Below, in pieces: positions 36,246 through 49,100 of a stretch of 63,661 nt of DNA (position 1 is its first letter; the number at the start of each line of letters is the position of its first letter). The notes under the pieces were generated by a model that did no database searches, was not told the origin of the DNA, and saw nothing but the letters and a program-made list of their open reading frames with translations. The DNA lies in assembly GCF_000003815.2 (NCBI RefSeq), contig NC_049989.1, positions 13,832,249-13,895,909 of the forward strand, in the 5' to 3' direction. Source of the DNA: Branchiostoma floridae. Lineage: Eukaryota > Chordata > Leptocardii > Amphioxiformes > Branchiostomatidae. The translations under genes were made by a program, and so were the position numbers.

Positions 36246-36908
36246 CGGCCCGAGCACGAGATTTGCTTTTAGCTACAGCAACAACAGAAGCATCATCATA
36301 TATATTTGCAGACGTATGCAAGAAATACAATATGGACAAGGGCATTTGGTATGAGGAAATGATAGTCTTCAGCTCTTGTTCAAATAGAAAGTGTTTCTAT
36401 CTGTGTCCGATACACACAGCCGCTTGTATAATCTTTGGTGTTAGGAATCACAGCCATACGAGTGTGTATATACATGTCCGTATGAGTTACGTATTGGCAT
36501 TATCCTAGATCACTTTGAAACCGTTGAAGGAGCCTTTTGCGGTTCGGTAACCTTGCTGCACACACGGGACGAAAATAAAAATTTCCGGGAATTTCTGGGT
36601 ACTGACACACCCGTGAAACTTGACATGTCCGGGCCATATACAGGAATATCAGGCCACTATGTGTCCGGTCTCAAATAAACTCGGCACAAAAAGTTTGGCA
36701 TATCAACTTTGGTATATGATATTTCCATTATTTCTGCAATGTATTATATATATCAATAGAGAGCTTGTGTGATTTCCTTTCCTATGGTATCAAACTCAAT
36801 ATCTTTCTTAACTCATGGAACACGCACTAGGCCTGCTTACTTGAGTGGGTCACCAAAAAAAGTGCCCAAATGTCCCTGCTTCTGTTCAAAAGTATCCTCC
36901 TGTTAACG

Positions 36909-38508
36909 TTGGTATTGGTTTAGGTAAAGTTTGCGAGGGATAAATTAGTCTTTACTTAACCCAGCAACCCATAAACTATCGGACACGACCATGTCCGGGA
37001 ATATATGGATATAAACTAGGCACAAAAAGTTTGGCATATTAACTTCAGTTGATCATATCTCTTTTGTCAATTTCAATGTATTACATATTTATAGAAAGCC
37101 TGTGTGATTTTCATTCCAATAGTATCAAACTAATTACCATTGTTAACTCACGGAACACGCACCAGGCCTCCTTGTAAACGTGAGTGGGTCACAAAAAAGT
37201 GCCCAAATTTCCCCGCTTCTGTTCAACACTGTATCGTCCGGTTGTTATGGCCGCGGGTCAATGGTTCATTCAATCCTTTTTTCATGTGAATTTTGCTATA
37301 CAGAGCATCCAAGTTTACTTTAGCACATCTGAGTATAGTATTTTATGATTGTAAATTTATGGAACGAGCACCAGGCCTGCTTACGTACAGAGCGTCACAA
37401 AAATAAAGTGCCGAAATTACCCCAAAAAAGTCAAACACTACATTTAGCTCATTTTCTTCCGTTGGTATTGACTTGTGAATTGAGCAAGTTGAATAAATAG
37501 GACATGTCAATCAAAGCCATTGTTAGTCTTTATTCAAGCAAACAATTTGAACCAAGAGGTGCTCCATCGAGGCAGCGTCATGGTGTGGGCGGTATAACCG
37601 CCATACTACAAAAACAAGACTCGTCATCATTCCAGGCAACCTCAATGTGGTGAGATATAGGGACACCATCCTTCATTCAGTCGTACTATCCTACCTCTTC
37701 AATATTGGACCAAATTCCATTCTGCAAGATTACAACACCCGTCCACACAGAGCAGGAACCATTGCAGATAACCTCCAGGATGCGATGCTAGAATACAGTC
37801 TTAGGATGGAATAGCCTTCCTACGGCTTATGGCTAGCACTCGATGGAGCACCTCTTGGTTCAAATTGTTTGCTTGAATAAAGACTAACAATGGCTTTGAT
37901 TGACATGTCCTGTTTATTCAACTTGCTCCATTCACAAGTCAATACCAACGGAAGACAATGAGCTAAATGTAGTGTTTGACTTTGTTGGGGTAATTTCGGC
38001 ACTTTATTTTTGTGACGCTCTGTACGTAAGCAGGCCTGGTGCTCGTTCCATAAATTTACAACCATAAAATACTATACTCAGATGTGCTAAAGTAAACTTG
38101 GATGTTCTGTCTAACAAAATTCACATGAAAAAAGGATTGAGTGAATCATTAACCCGCGGCCACAACAACCGGACGGTACAGTGTTGAACAGAAGCGGGGA
38201 AATTTGGGCAGTTTTTTTTTGGTGACCCACTGACGTTAGGAGGCCTAGTGCGTTTTCCGTGAGTTAACAATGGTAATGAGTTTAATACCATTGGAAAGAA
38301 AATCACAGAGGCCTTCTATAAATATACAATACATTGAAATTGACGCAGAAACAACAGAAATATGATCAACTGAAGTTAATATGCCAAACTTTTTGTGCCT
38401 AGTTTATATCCATATATTCCCGGACATGGTCGTGTCCGATAGTTTATGGGTTGACGGGTTAAGTAAAGACTAACTTATACCTCGCAAACTTTACCTAAAC
38501 CAATACTC
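36909..38508. mobile_element. Large foldback element with Tc1/mariner transposase remnant in the loop
   Basis: Two arms of about 665-680 bp (36909-37572 and 37830-38508) are highly similar inverted copies. They share, for example, TTTACTTTAGCACATCTGAG and GGACATGTCAATCAAAGCC in opposite orientation. The 255-bp loop reads VIIPGNLNVVRYRDTILHSV, then FNIGPNSILQDYNTRPHRAG and a stop. That resembles the Tc1 GNLN and DNARPH region, with the catalytic Asp present in QDYN. Part of the arm is also tandemly repeated outwards (36670-36900 resembles 37010-37240). Confidence 0.75.
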
Positions 38509-38509
38509 A

Positions 38510-40020
38510 ATACGGAACTCATACGGACTTGAATATACGCACTCGTGTAACTGATCGCATGCACAATTGCCAAGAACGCCAAGTTGAAAGTTTAGAGTAC
38601 ATTGCTTTTTGATTATGTCTTGTGTGAGTCTAGGTGAAGCCCACGGATATATTGTCTTTTTACCCCTTGGATACCTCAAGCGACAAAACTAGCAGCAACA
38701 AAACGATCACATGGACACTGACGACATTCTATGATTATGACATTCAAGTTCAAATTTACCTGACTCTCGGAGCACATGGCCTTCTCCCAGCATTGGGTAT
38801 GAAGCGGTCAGGAAAGTCAACAAGTAGACAAACCGTCCGGCCACCATGGTGTCGTCACGTTCAGCAATTCAGCTCAAACTCAACACTGGCTATCAAACAA
38901 GACTAAACTTCTGTCTTATTTAAAATCGGAGGAGTGCTCTATGCTGACTACTTGAACACCACCGTACCTCTTCGCAAATTGAAGAACTCAGATCAAAAGT
39001 CAAACATATACATGTACGCCCCCTTCGGTCAATATTGACCACGCGTGGGAAGGAATGGCAGCGAAATGACTGATGAGTGGGTGGGCCGTTCCCCGGGCCC
39101 CGGGGCTTACGGCAACTCATGATCAGGTTCAATACATCTATTTGCCAAGCAGGATTACACCATTATATGTTGGCATTTGGCGGTTTTCAGGGATGACAGC
39201 AAAGTTACAATTTTCCCCAGTAATACATGCAGTCCCATGGGTCTTCTTCTTCGTGTCATCACTATATTTTTCTGCTCCAGTACTCCACACACTCCCTTCC
39301 CCATGGGTAAGTAGAGGAAACAAATGTCAAAATATCTCAAGAATTAAAACTTCGAGCCGTACAAACATGCCCTTCTAGCCCACTCTTATCAAACTCATTT
39401 GCTTTCCAATTCGGCTAGCCTGCAGGCAGACCCCCTAGTTAGAGCCTTTGGATTGGCCCTTTAGACTCAAAACGTCTCAGGTGTAACTAGATCAATAGCT
39501 TTGTTAGCTAGGACTGTTATTCATAACAGTTTTTGCCCCAGTGGGGCAAAAACGTGCAATAAAAGGTCTTCATTCTTCATACTTCTAACGTTTCTCGCAT
39601 CTAACAAAGGCTTTGGGTCGCCACATTGTCAGTCGGTACAAAATTGTGCCGTATGCTGCACATTACTTTATTATTGACACATAGTATGTCAACACACGAA
39701 CCCTTGTTGATGTTAAACTTGTAAAAGAGAAATATGCACACCTAACAAAGGTAGACTTGTTCAATTACTTAATGACATCAACTATGACGTATTGGAAGAA
39801 CTATGTAAGTTTGTTTACTCGTGTTTTAAGAGGAATGACGAAGCATGTAGAATATAGATATAAGTTAGACATGATTTTTTATACCTGTTGTTATTCACTT
39901 TGTATCAAACAATGCATTTAGCCTCATTGGGGCATGGATATGTCGTCGTTATTGTGTAGTTTTTGTTTGATTTACCCACGTTTAGAGCGTTAAGCGATAC
40001 TAGGCGTGCAGATTGCCTCG
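38510..40020. other. Intergenic; nothing beyond repeat tails
   Basis: Contains a retrotransposon-like tail at 39530-39565. The lipase signal-peptide exon may lie somewhere between 34.2 kb and here but could not be picked out. Confidence 0.4.
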
Positions 40021-40029
40021 GTAAGTGGG

Positions 40030-40112
40030 AGGAGAGGGGGTGCACGCATAAAGCGGCCACCGTGAAAACCGCGAACATTAAATCACCGCGAAAGTTTCTG
40101 CATTTACAGTAC
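40030..40112. repeat. Right end of the TACTGTAAATGCAGAAAC MITE family
   Basis: AAGCGGCCACCGTGAAAACC through GCGAAAGTTTCTGCATTTAC and AGTA matches 48420-48486. It lies next to the relic lipase exon. Confidence 0.55.
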
Positions 40113-40120
40113 TGTCTCAG

Positions 40121-41218
40121 TCACTGCAAAGCGCAACCCATTTCATGCAGGTCAATGGTGAATTCCAGGTAGTCCCATATCTCGTCCCGCATGTCAGATT
40201 CCAGGAACTGCACACACTGATCAGTATCAGTATCATTACTCTCTGTGTTTTGTTTTCCACGGATTCCTGATACACGACATGTAATATATCGCCTATAAGC
40301 CCTTTCACAGATGTTATCACGCACGCGCGGGTGAGAGGAACTCTGGGTAATATGTCAAAGTTGAAGGCCCCAGAACGTAAATATTCCATGTGTTTGACGT
40401 TCCGGACATTGTTACACAAATCGAAACCAAAACAGCCGAAACTTTTAACAAGGTGTTGGAAGATAAACTGCCTGGGACAGGTTTGGAATGTGATTTTGAC
40501 ATCTAGTTCTCCGGTTGCTGTCGTCGCCATGTTGGTGGGTTGAATGGGAAGGGTTTCAAGATGGCTGTCAGTCATTCCAAACACACAAATCATTCTAAAA
40601 GGGAATTCTCCATAGTCTGATATTTTTTATGTATGTACGTAGAGGTAGAATATCCCAGTTGAGGTAGAGAAATTAACAATACAATGGGATAGGGAATTTC
40701 CTGAGTAGTTTAAGTATCACAGGTATGAGATCTTAAGTTGTATTAAGGTCTTTTTATTAAGAATGATTGTAATTGATACGCAATTCAGACATGTACATCG
40801 ACAGCCATGTATCTACAAATAAACTATTCAAACTATTCAAAGCCCAGTCTGAATAGGGTCAAGACAACAGAATCCACAAATTGTAGAAGAAAATGGGTCT
40901 TCCTCTGCTTCCAAAATAAAAGGCAGCCTGTCTAGATATAGCCCCAGCACTAGTTTTCGAATAGTCTCTTTTTGACCACGTTGTTTATCACTATCCATTG
41001 TCATATGTATAACCCTGTGTTTCTACCATGTACTTGCAATTGACCTTATAGGGCATGTTTGGGTAGTTGATGTGCCGCTCAGGTCATGGAGGTTGCCCGC
41101 CAGACCTCCGGGGTCCCTCCGGTCTCCGGCGTGTGGAGGAAGTACATTACATCAACAGGTCTGTTGAATATAAACCGCTTTGTTCGAACTTGGCCTTTGG
41201 ACAATGCCATGTCCTTGC
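40121..41218 (-). pseudogene. Decayed partial duplicate of the lipase gene (exon 1-like and extension-exon-like pieces)
   Basis: At about 41070-41218 a segment after an acceptor-like CTAG reads GQVRTKRFIFNRPVDV and then HTPETGGTPE. It parallels GQIRTKRFFFNPPVDV of the intact first lipase exon. One base is missing after GTPE, which throws the frame to a stop. The nucleotide match then resumes at CTGAGCGGCAC. At 40121-40266 a second piece reads TDQCVQFLESDMRDEIWDYL, matching the exon at 24521-24664 (IEQCVQSMDLDMRKQIRDYL). The order and strand are those of the intact gene, but none of the five exons between them is present in the roughly 800 bases separating the pieces. The lipase active site is absent. 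This is a non-functional relic of a tandem copy with a large internal deletion. Confidence 0.72.
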
Positions 41219-41662
41219 CTAGAATGATCGTATGCAGAACATGTATGACTAGCCTGACCAAATCAAGCTTCTAGCAGCCTTTCTAATAGTCAGCTGGCCG
41301 TCTGAAGCTGATAGTCAAAGTTTGGAGAAATTGGGAACCCCTTAACCCCTTAGTGTTGTTGATTTATACATATGTTCTAACATGGGCCAATCATTGTCAG
41401 ACAGAACTGTCTGTTACCATGGAGTTGGAGATTTCAAATTTGCCGGATTCAAACTAATATCTATTTTGATAACGTTCTTATTTAAGCTATGTGGCTTACG
41501 CAAACTTACAATTATGGATTTGTATCTATGATATCGATCTGATATCTCTGTTCCATACTAGTTCAATTCTATACACCTGTATTGTGTTATATTTCTACCT
41601 GCCTTTCTTGTCTTTTGCTATAAGCCCACATAGAAAAGCTGCATAAAAGCGTAAAACTTCGT

Positions 41663-41745
41663 TCGTTCGTTCATTCATTCATTCATTCATTCATTCATTC
41701 ATTCATTCATTCATTCATTCATTCATTCATTCATTCATTCATTTA
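41663..41745. repeat. (ATTC)n microsatellite
   Basis: About 19 tandem CATT units between the lipase relic and the Death-FN3 gene. Confidence 0.95.
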
Positions 41746-41749
41746 TTTC

Positions 41750-43130
41750 ATTTATTTAATTCATTTCACTCATTCATGTGTTCAAATAGTACAAGTGAAT
41801 TTAACAAAGGTATAGTCAGGGTTTTTTTTACATCAGGTGTTTCCCCAATTCAGGAAGGTCCAAAAACGTTACTTTACACGTCCACGACATGACGTCACTC
41901 TCCACACCAACCTCGTACCCAGGGTTCTACGCGCACAATGACAGTGCTCTGGGTTCGAGATTCAGGTTTCGCACCCGGAAGTAGGCTGCAGTCAATACCA
42001 AGAAGTTCAATTTATTTCACGGCATTGCGGCCATTTCGTTCATAATTCTTGAATGGTCAGCAGCTTCTTCTTGTGATATCCCGATGGACATGAAGGTGAT
42101 TTTTTTGTTTTGTTTTGAATACTGAAATCATGACAGTTGATATTCAGACATGAAATACAATGTACTATACGATAATAATCACGTTCGGGGTTGCCTCAAA
42201 ACATCTGCTTGTCACCATTAACGTTGACTTGACAAGTATATAATACCTAAAATATCATAATGTTCCAGGTCGTTTGATAGCTCTCTAACCAGTTTGTAAC
42301 AATCTGAGGACTTAAATGTGCAAAGTTTTATTTGTTGATAACCTTCGAAACTATGCCCACAATTTACACTTGTAATTGTAACTGTAGTACTACACATCGT
42401 AGTCTACTACGATGTGTAGTACTACAGATTTAAGAAACAAGTGTAAATTGGACCTAAGTGACTGTTCTTCGAGGCACAATTATCGTACTACATTGCATTT
42501 TTGTTTGCATTGGGCCACTGAAATCCTTTAACAGCCCAGGTAAAAAAAAATGAGGATTGAATTTAAATGGACGTAAAATATCGGTAACCATACAGATTGA
42601 TCGTTCACGACTTACAAGAACGTGACTCTAAAATGTGATACCTCAATGTAATCTTATACCGGTTTGGTAATCTGAAACCTTTCGGGGGATTCCCCGATAT
42701 TTCCACGGTGTTAGGATTGTTGTCTGCCCGTCCAGTTCACCAGGGCACACCGGGGATATTTTTTACGGAGGTTGGTTTTCATTTGCTACGGAACTAGAGT
42801 GTCAGCAATCAGAAAACCGGCTGGAAAGATATAGGTTACCAGAAAAGAGCCTATGCTTGATATATCACCGTATCCAGTAAAACACCCCTAAGCCAGTCCG
42901 TACATGAATACCGGGCCATGTTATTATCCTATATTGTTAAATGAGTAGAATTTTATTATCCTCTATTGTTTAACTAGTAGAATTTTAAGACTTTTTAAGT
43001 ATTCTTTTTTTTGGGGGGGTAGTAACTATACTTTTTGCCGTGTCAATAAAGCTTGTACTTTTTTGTAATCTGAACACCTATCAACATTACAGGTGCAGTT
43101 CCGGTTTAATTTATAACTTCCCCTTTTCAC
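41750..43130. other. Upstream region of the Death-FN3 gene
   Basis: Holds the small foldback at 42340-42452 and a 5' UTR splice acceptor near 43140. No promoter motif is convincing. Confidence 0.4.
42340..42452. repeat. Small foldback with a near-perfect palindrome
   Basis: TGTAGTACTACACATCGTAG faces CTACGATGTGTAGTACTACA, flanked by a second pair, CAATTTACACTTGT and ACAAGTGTAAATTG. It is probably a tiny MITE. Confidence 0.6.
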
Positions 43131-43186
43131 ATTCTACAGGTTCCTCATAGCCGAAGACAAGAAAACAGCCCAAGTTTGCCTCAACC

Positions 43187-46100
43187 ATGATGGCTGATGG
43201 GTCAGAAATGTTACCAGAAAGGAGTTTCGTCATTGACATTGGACCACTTAAACTAATAGACTACACACGGAAGGAAAAGGTGGGTAACTTCAGTTTGTGT
43301 TTACAAAATATCTCACAGGCTGCCTGCGGCCTGTAATTATATAATATGTAATCACTAACTGCCGATGCAGAATACGATTTACACCAGTTTATAAAAGGAT
43401 TCGTGTATCCGGATATATCTAGATTCGAGGTAGATCCGGATTTGCGAACCCATTTATAAACTAGTGCGAATCTTTGATCATTTTCTCCATTGACTCCCTA
43501 CATAAATAGTACCTGTTAACTGTCACTGTAGCATTTTACGTCCCTTTATAGTGGTCACTACAGACATGTTTCAATGCATACTGAATGGATTTGTTGACCA
43601 AACACCCACTGTATTTTTAGAAGCGGAAGTAACACATCTGCAGTTCTAGCGCTGGTTTATATTTGTTGTCTTAATATTTTTCCTTTGGTGAAGAGGAAGT
43701 TAAACATTTCTATACTTCTGTTGTTTTTTCCAGTGGCTGGTTAAGCTGATGTTTACACGAGAAGGCGGTGAACCAGGTATAAATAAAATAGTTTCCATGT
43801 GACTTATTCTGTGTGACGTATACTAGTATAGCGCTACTACCTTTCTGGGGTAACAGGTTGTTTCGCCACAAATATCAGTTCGCCATTGTGGTCGTTTCGC
43901 CAAATCGCAGGTCGTTTCGTCACGTGGTAGAGGTCATTTCGCCACGTAAGAAATTTATTTCTCTAACCTAGTAGCATTAGAAACGTATTTCTACTATCAC
44001 CTACGTATTTATAGGTGTCCACAAATGAAATCATGACCTTTATAGGTTTATATCCCTATTGCACAACAGATCGAATATTACCGCTACCGTTGTGATGTAG
44101 GCTTTGGGATTGAAAACCTAGTTTTTTTGCAGATGATTATAATGTCACGATTCATTCGTTTCGTCAGGTGGCTGTCGTATACGCATCTTTAAGAGCCCAA
44201 ATGCTGCGCTTCTAGCTGGGGGACCTTTTGGTAGAGCGACAGCTGATAAAATCCTACCGAGTCTGTTACTGCATGACTACGTCATCACCTCGTCTACCGC
44301 CATCAACATGGAGAAATTCAAGAGTAAACATGGGTAGGTCAAAGGTCACATAAAAAAGCCACGTTGATTCGACAATTTAACATAAACTGATGCGAACATG
44401 CGAATTAAATGGATTAATAAAAGAAGACCTTTATTGTTACAGTGAGTTTGCCCAACCGAGCTATTTAAAGTACAGGTCACAAAAAAACTTATATACATAT
44501 AAAAGTATCACAAATCTTGTCTAACACAGAAGTTTGGCTTCTTCTCGCTTCTTGGTAATGGTGAAAATGTAGGACTGTATGGCTTAAGCTATGGTTAGTT
44601 TGTCAAAACGCATGAGGAATATAAACTAATTTTAATTTTTTTATTTCGCATCTTCTTCATCCAATTGGTGTTGTCATTCTTTGGCATAACGAAATTGACT
44701 TATGTTTACATTGACGGACGGCAAACATGTTGTTTTTGCCCCATTTCTTCTTTAATATCATTGTATATCTATCGATGACTCTCTTTGTTTTGTGATTTTT
44801 AGGAAACCGAAGCTGGCAGTTAGCTTTTGTTTGAATCAAGAGGACATTTTGGGAAGATCTAGATACGAGAAGCTTGTGTTCAAGGACCAAAGTCAAGCAA
44901 TCACAAGCCATGTTGCAAAATTAGAGATTCTCCTTCTGCAAGGTTAGTTCCTTTTCATGTATTTGGATTGTGAACTTTATGTGTTTAAGTGAAGCACAAT
45001 TATTAATAGACATCTTTCCAAACTCCGACGCCATTTTGAGGTCTGCTCTCGCGAAAGCATAATCTCGCGGGGACGTGCGTGGTTTGGGGCCCTAGCGGTG
45101 ACTCCGGGCCAATTTTACTGCTGTGTGAGGATGAAATGTTTCATATGTTGACATTTGGCTTATAACAGCATTGCTTACTATATTGAGGTTATAGTGTTTT
45201 GAGCTCTCATATCAAGTTAGGTTTTTATTCATAATTTTACAGGACCATACAAAGACATGCGTCCATTCAATGTTGAGATCAGCCCTCACCAGAGTATTCC
45301 AGAAGGACCGGCTCGGTTTAACATCTTCCCCACTCATATCAGTATCGTGAAAAGATTCACAACAGAAAAACAGAAAGAAAACAGCAAGAAGACATGTACA
45401 GTCTGGAAGACCTCAAGAAAAGTCAAGATGCAACGTCTTCCGATTGTCGTGGGGCTAGCGAACTTGAAAAGCTATAGCTCGCTACCGGTAGGGTTTCGTT
45501 TTGACACGTCTCAAAAAGCCCACTTTTTCAAATGTTGCCGCAAAGACGGGGAAGACATGAATGCTCTGATAAGCAAACTTTTGAAGCCAAAAACATTGCG
45601 CCAAAGACTTTACCTAACGGATCTGCCTAAGAAGCCAGACACATGTACCACTGAACACACCTACGTGAATGAATGGGAGGCCAGGGGATGCGAGAAGGAT
45701 ATACAGGGGGTCAGTATTATAATTACGTTTTTTTCTGGAGTGGTGTGCTCTTTGTATTTCTTCTCCAGTCATTAGTCTATCAGAGCTTGGAGCTACCGCA
45801 AAGCAATCAGAGCTTACAACTGTGTGAGGGTATTAGCTGTACATTAATAATATGAGTAATGTTGACTCGTATATAATACTAAAGGGGTAGTCTAATAGTA
45901 TTGTGCGCGAGTAGCTTGATAAAGGCTATGGGGAAAACATACTGAATTTTCTCGAATATGTTGCCTTTTTGGTTCCTATAAGGAGGATAACGATTCTAAC
46001 TACGCATGTGCAGAAAAATCCTTTATAAGTGTTTGTCAAAGGTGAAAGCTCCTGAGACATAAACAAAACGTGCCTGGACATTGTTATGCAAAATGAGACA

Positions 46101-49100
46101 CAAAGCAAGAACTGTTCACAATTTAGGGGCCTTCACCCTTGACATATTTCCCATGGATGCATTTCGTGGCGCATGCGCACTTGCAAGCGTGTTTGAGTTT
46201 GAGTAAGAATTGATAAACTAAGCAGTTGTTTGTTAGGCTAGACTATGTGAAGGTTAACATTAATGCCTTTAATTTATAATTAATATTTATTTGCTCCACT
46301 TGTAGGGAATCAAGTTGAACGTCGGTGTGTTTGCTGCCAAGCCCGAGCCTGGACAGCCATGGATCCTGCACTTTATCATCGACCGACAGGGGGCGTCTCT
46401 AGACAACCTGGTAAAATGGCTGACTTATTTTGTTCCTTTTATTTGATCCACAATCATTAACATATTGTTATACGTAGACGTCTACCTGCCTGAGGCTGCC
46501 TCACCTACTAGTACAATTTTGTACACTTACAGAGAAAATTGCACCGAAGGTTTTTATGAAAATATATTGGGCCAATCAAGTAAGTTCAAGTAAAGGTTTG
46601 TAACAACAACAACAAAAAATAACGTTTGTTAGTTGTTGCTACTGAATGAACTAAATACCATGGTCTCTTTGACTGAAGAGCGATATAATGCCATCGATAT
46701 TGTGTTCTCTATCAACAGAAGCGAAATGGCAGGGAAATGGTCTGCCCTTCTCGCGCGTTCCAATTGGTTGACGACCTGTCAATCAACGTGGAGCTTCCTG
46801 ATGGTTGGAGCACTGATGACGTCGTCAAGGTCAGATGACAAAATGTGTCTGGGTTGTACAATGGGATGCTGGAAAAATAGTAAAAGACAGTCATCCAAAT
46901 ATGCTGAACGCGGTTTCAGTTTCATTCAAATTTGAATATTTTGCCGTCATGCTATTTGAATATTGTAGTAATAGGCAATGAAAAGACAAATTCTTTAGAC
47001 ATATTCAAGTTTCACATCGTCTTCTCCGCAATTTCTATATCAAATTCAGTGCCACAATATGATATGAAACTGTCGCTTTGCCCTTTGTAGGAGGTACCCA
47101 AGAAGAATTTCATTGCTCTGGAAGACCCGTTCATCCACGAAATCTGCATTCAGCACGAGAACCACGACAAGAAACAGTTCCACGGACGGATCTACATACG
47201 TCAGGGTCTCAGTGAGACTCTAAAAATCACCCTCAATGTTATCACCAACTTTTCCCTTTACGTACGTATCTTGGTATCGTTCTTGCTATTTTGATTATCT
47301 CTTGATCTACTTTTAGTTGGATTATTTTGCTTCCAGTCAAAGTATTACTCAACCCAGTGACTTTGGCACTCCGAAATTATAGGACGTATGGTATGTCTAC
47401 AATGGCAGTTATTTTTGTGTTTTTCAAACAATCGCTCCAACAATAATCCATAATTGCAAAACGTATAAACTTTGCAAAGTTATTCTTTACTCACAATACA
47501 ACAAGGGCAATTGTTTTTGTTTTTATAGTTTTCATACAACCCCTCCAAAAAAAACTTTGATATTCCTCTGCCTATTGTTAAACGCAATTTTTATTCTGTA
47601 GCAATGAGTTCCTAATTTCTATATATCATAGGACAAATGATACATCTTTGAAAAAAATTTACTCATCACTACTACACCAACAATATTACTGTTAAATGGA
47701 GTTTGCATTGTGTAGGAACGTGTTGGGAAGAAGAGGAAAGTTGATGAACCACTGTACGACCTGGTCCCTGCTACCGGAGGGAGTACGGAGTCTGCAGACG
47801 ACATTCCAACATGGCTACGGCAGTTCTCCAAGCGCAAGGAACTCTGGGACAAGTTGGACAGGCCCAATCTCTTTGGAAACGACTGGAGATTGTTTGCGGA
47901 GAAAATTGGACTGGACTATCAGGTGAACTGATTCATCTAAATCATTGATTTATTCATAGATGTACATGTACCTACATACATGGTATTTGTCTACTTTCAT
48001 CTTACTTATTGTTAGCACCCGTCAAAAGTTTTGTCAGGTTGGTATATGTCACTGAGTAAAGAGACTCTTTTTTGACACAATCACGGATTTATTGACAAAA
48101 AAATTCGACGTTTCGGTGACCGTCTGTCACCTTCCTGATTGGTTCACCTTGTACTGCAGTACTAGGTGTCGCTGCTTACAGCTAAAATGTATACCTATTT
48201 ACAGAGTACTATATGCGAATTTTTACAACGCGGTGCCTATGGTCAAGATTATGTCCAGTTGCTGCTCATGAAATACTGTAAATGTACTTAAGTTCGCGGG
48301 GATTTAATTTCGCGGTAGCGGGAAAAAGGACTATTCGCGGTGGTTTTAAATTCGCGGTAACACATGCTCTGTAGTCTCTTACTGTCATGGAAAAATGTTC
48401 GCCGTCGTTTTAAGATCGCGCATGAAGCGGCCACCGCGAAAACCGCGAACATTGAACCACCGCGAAAGTTTCTGCATTTCCAGAATGTATTCTACGTATT
48501 CAAGCAGACCACAATACACCTTTTTTGTCTAAAATGTCAGGCTATCGTGACCATCGAAAACCACTCCCATGAACTCGAGACATCCCCGACAGAGCTGGTG
48601 CTGCGTGAGTGGGAGAGAGGCAGGACAGTGGAGGTGGTCAGTGATCACGCACTGGTCCGGATTCTTCACGACATGGGCAGACCGGACATCATCCAGGACA
48701 TGGGACTACAGGGTGAGAACTCGTCATACTAATTATCAGTCAGTGTACTCACTATGAAACCGAAAGAAACACATAGTTTCAAACAGTTGTCACTATTTCA
48801 CCAAGCTTTTACCACCTAAGTGATCACCAGAAGACTATATTTCTACTAAAAGCACAAAATCCCACCATCATACAGAACGTGGGACAGTTCATTAACCACT
48901 GCCTTCAAAGAAGAAGTCACACCCGACAATAGTATTCATAGTATCATGTAGTTGATTAGACACTAGTTTTATGTATCAATCTTTTACTTCTCTTAGTTCT
49001 TGAGACTGTATATGTAATAAGCCCTCGAGCACGATTTTGCAAATAAATAAACTCGAGCTCACTAATAGCATTGGGCATGTTTCTGCTGAAGAGGAGGTAT

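Noticed and set aside
40117-40593. 158-residue minus-strand frame
   Set aside because: It overlaps the relic lipase exon in a different frame. The homologous frame is the one ending at 40121.
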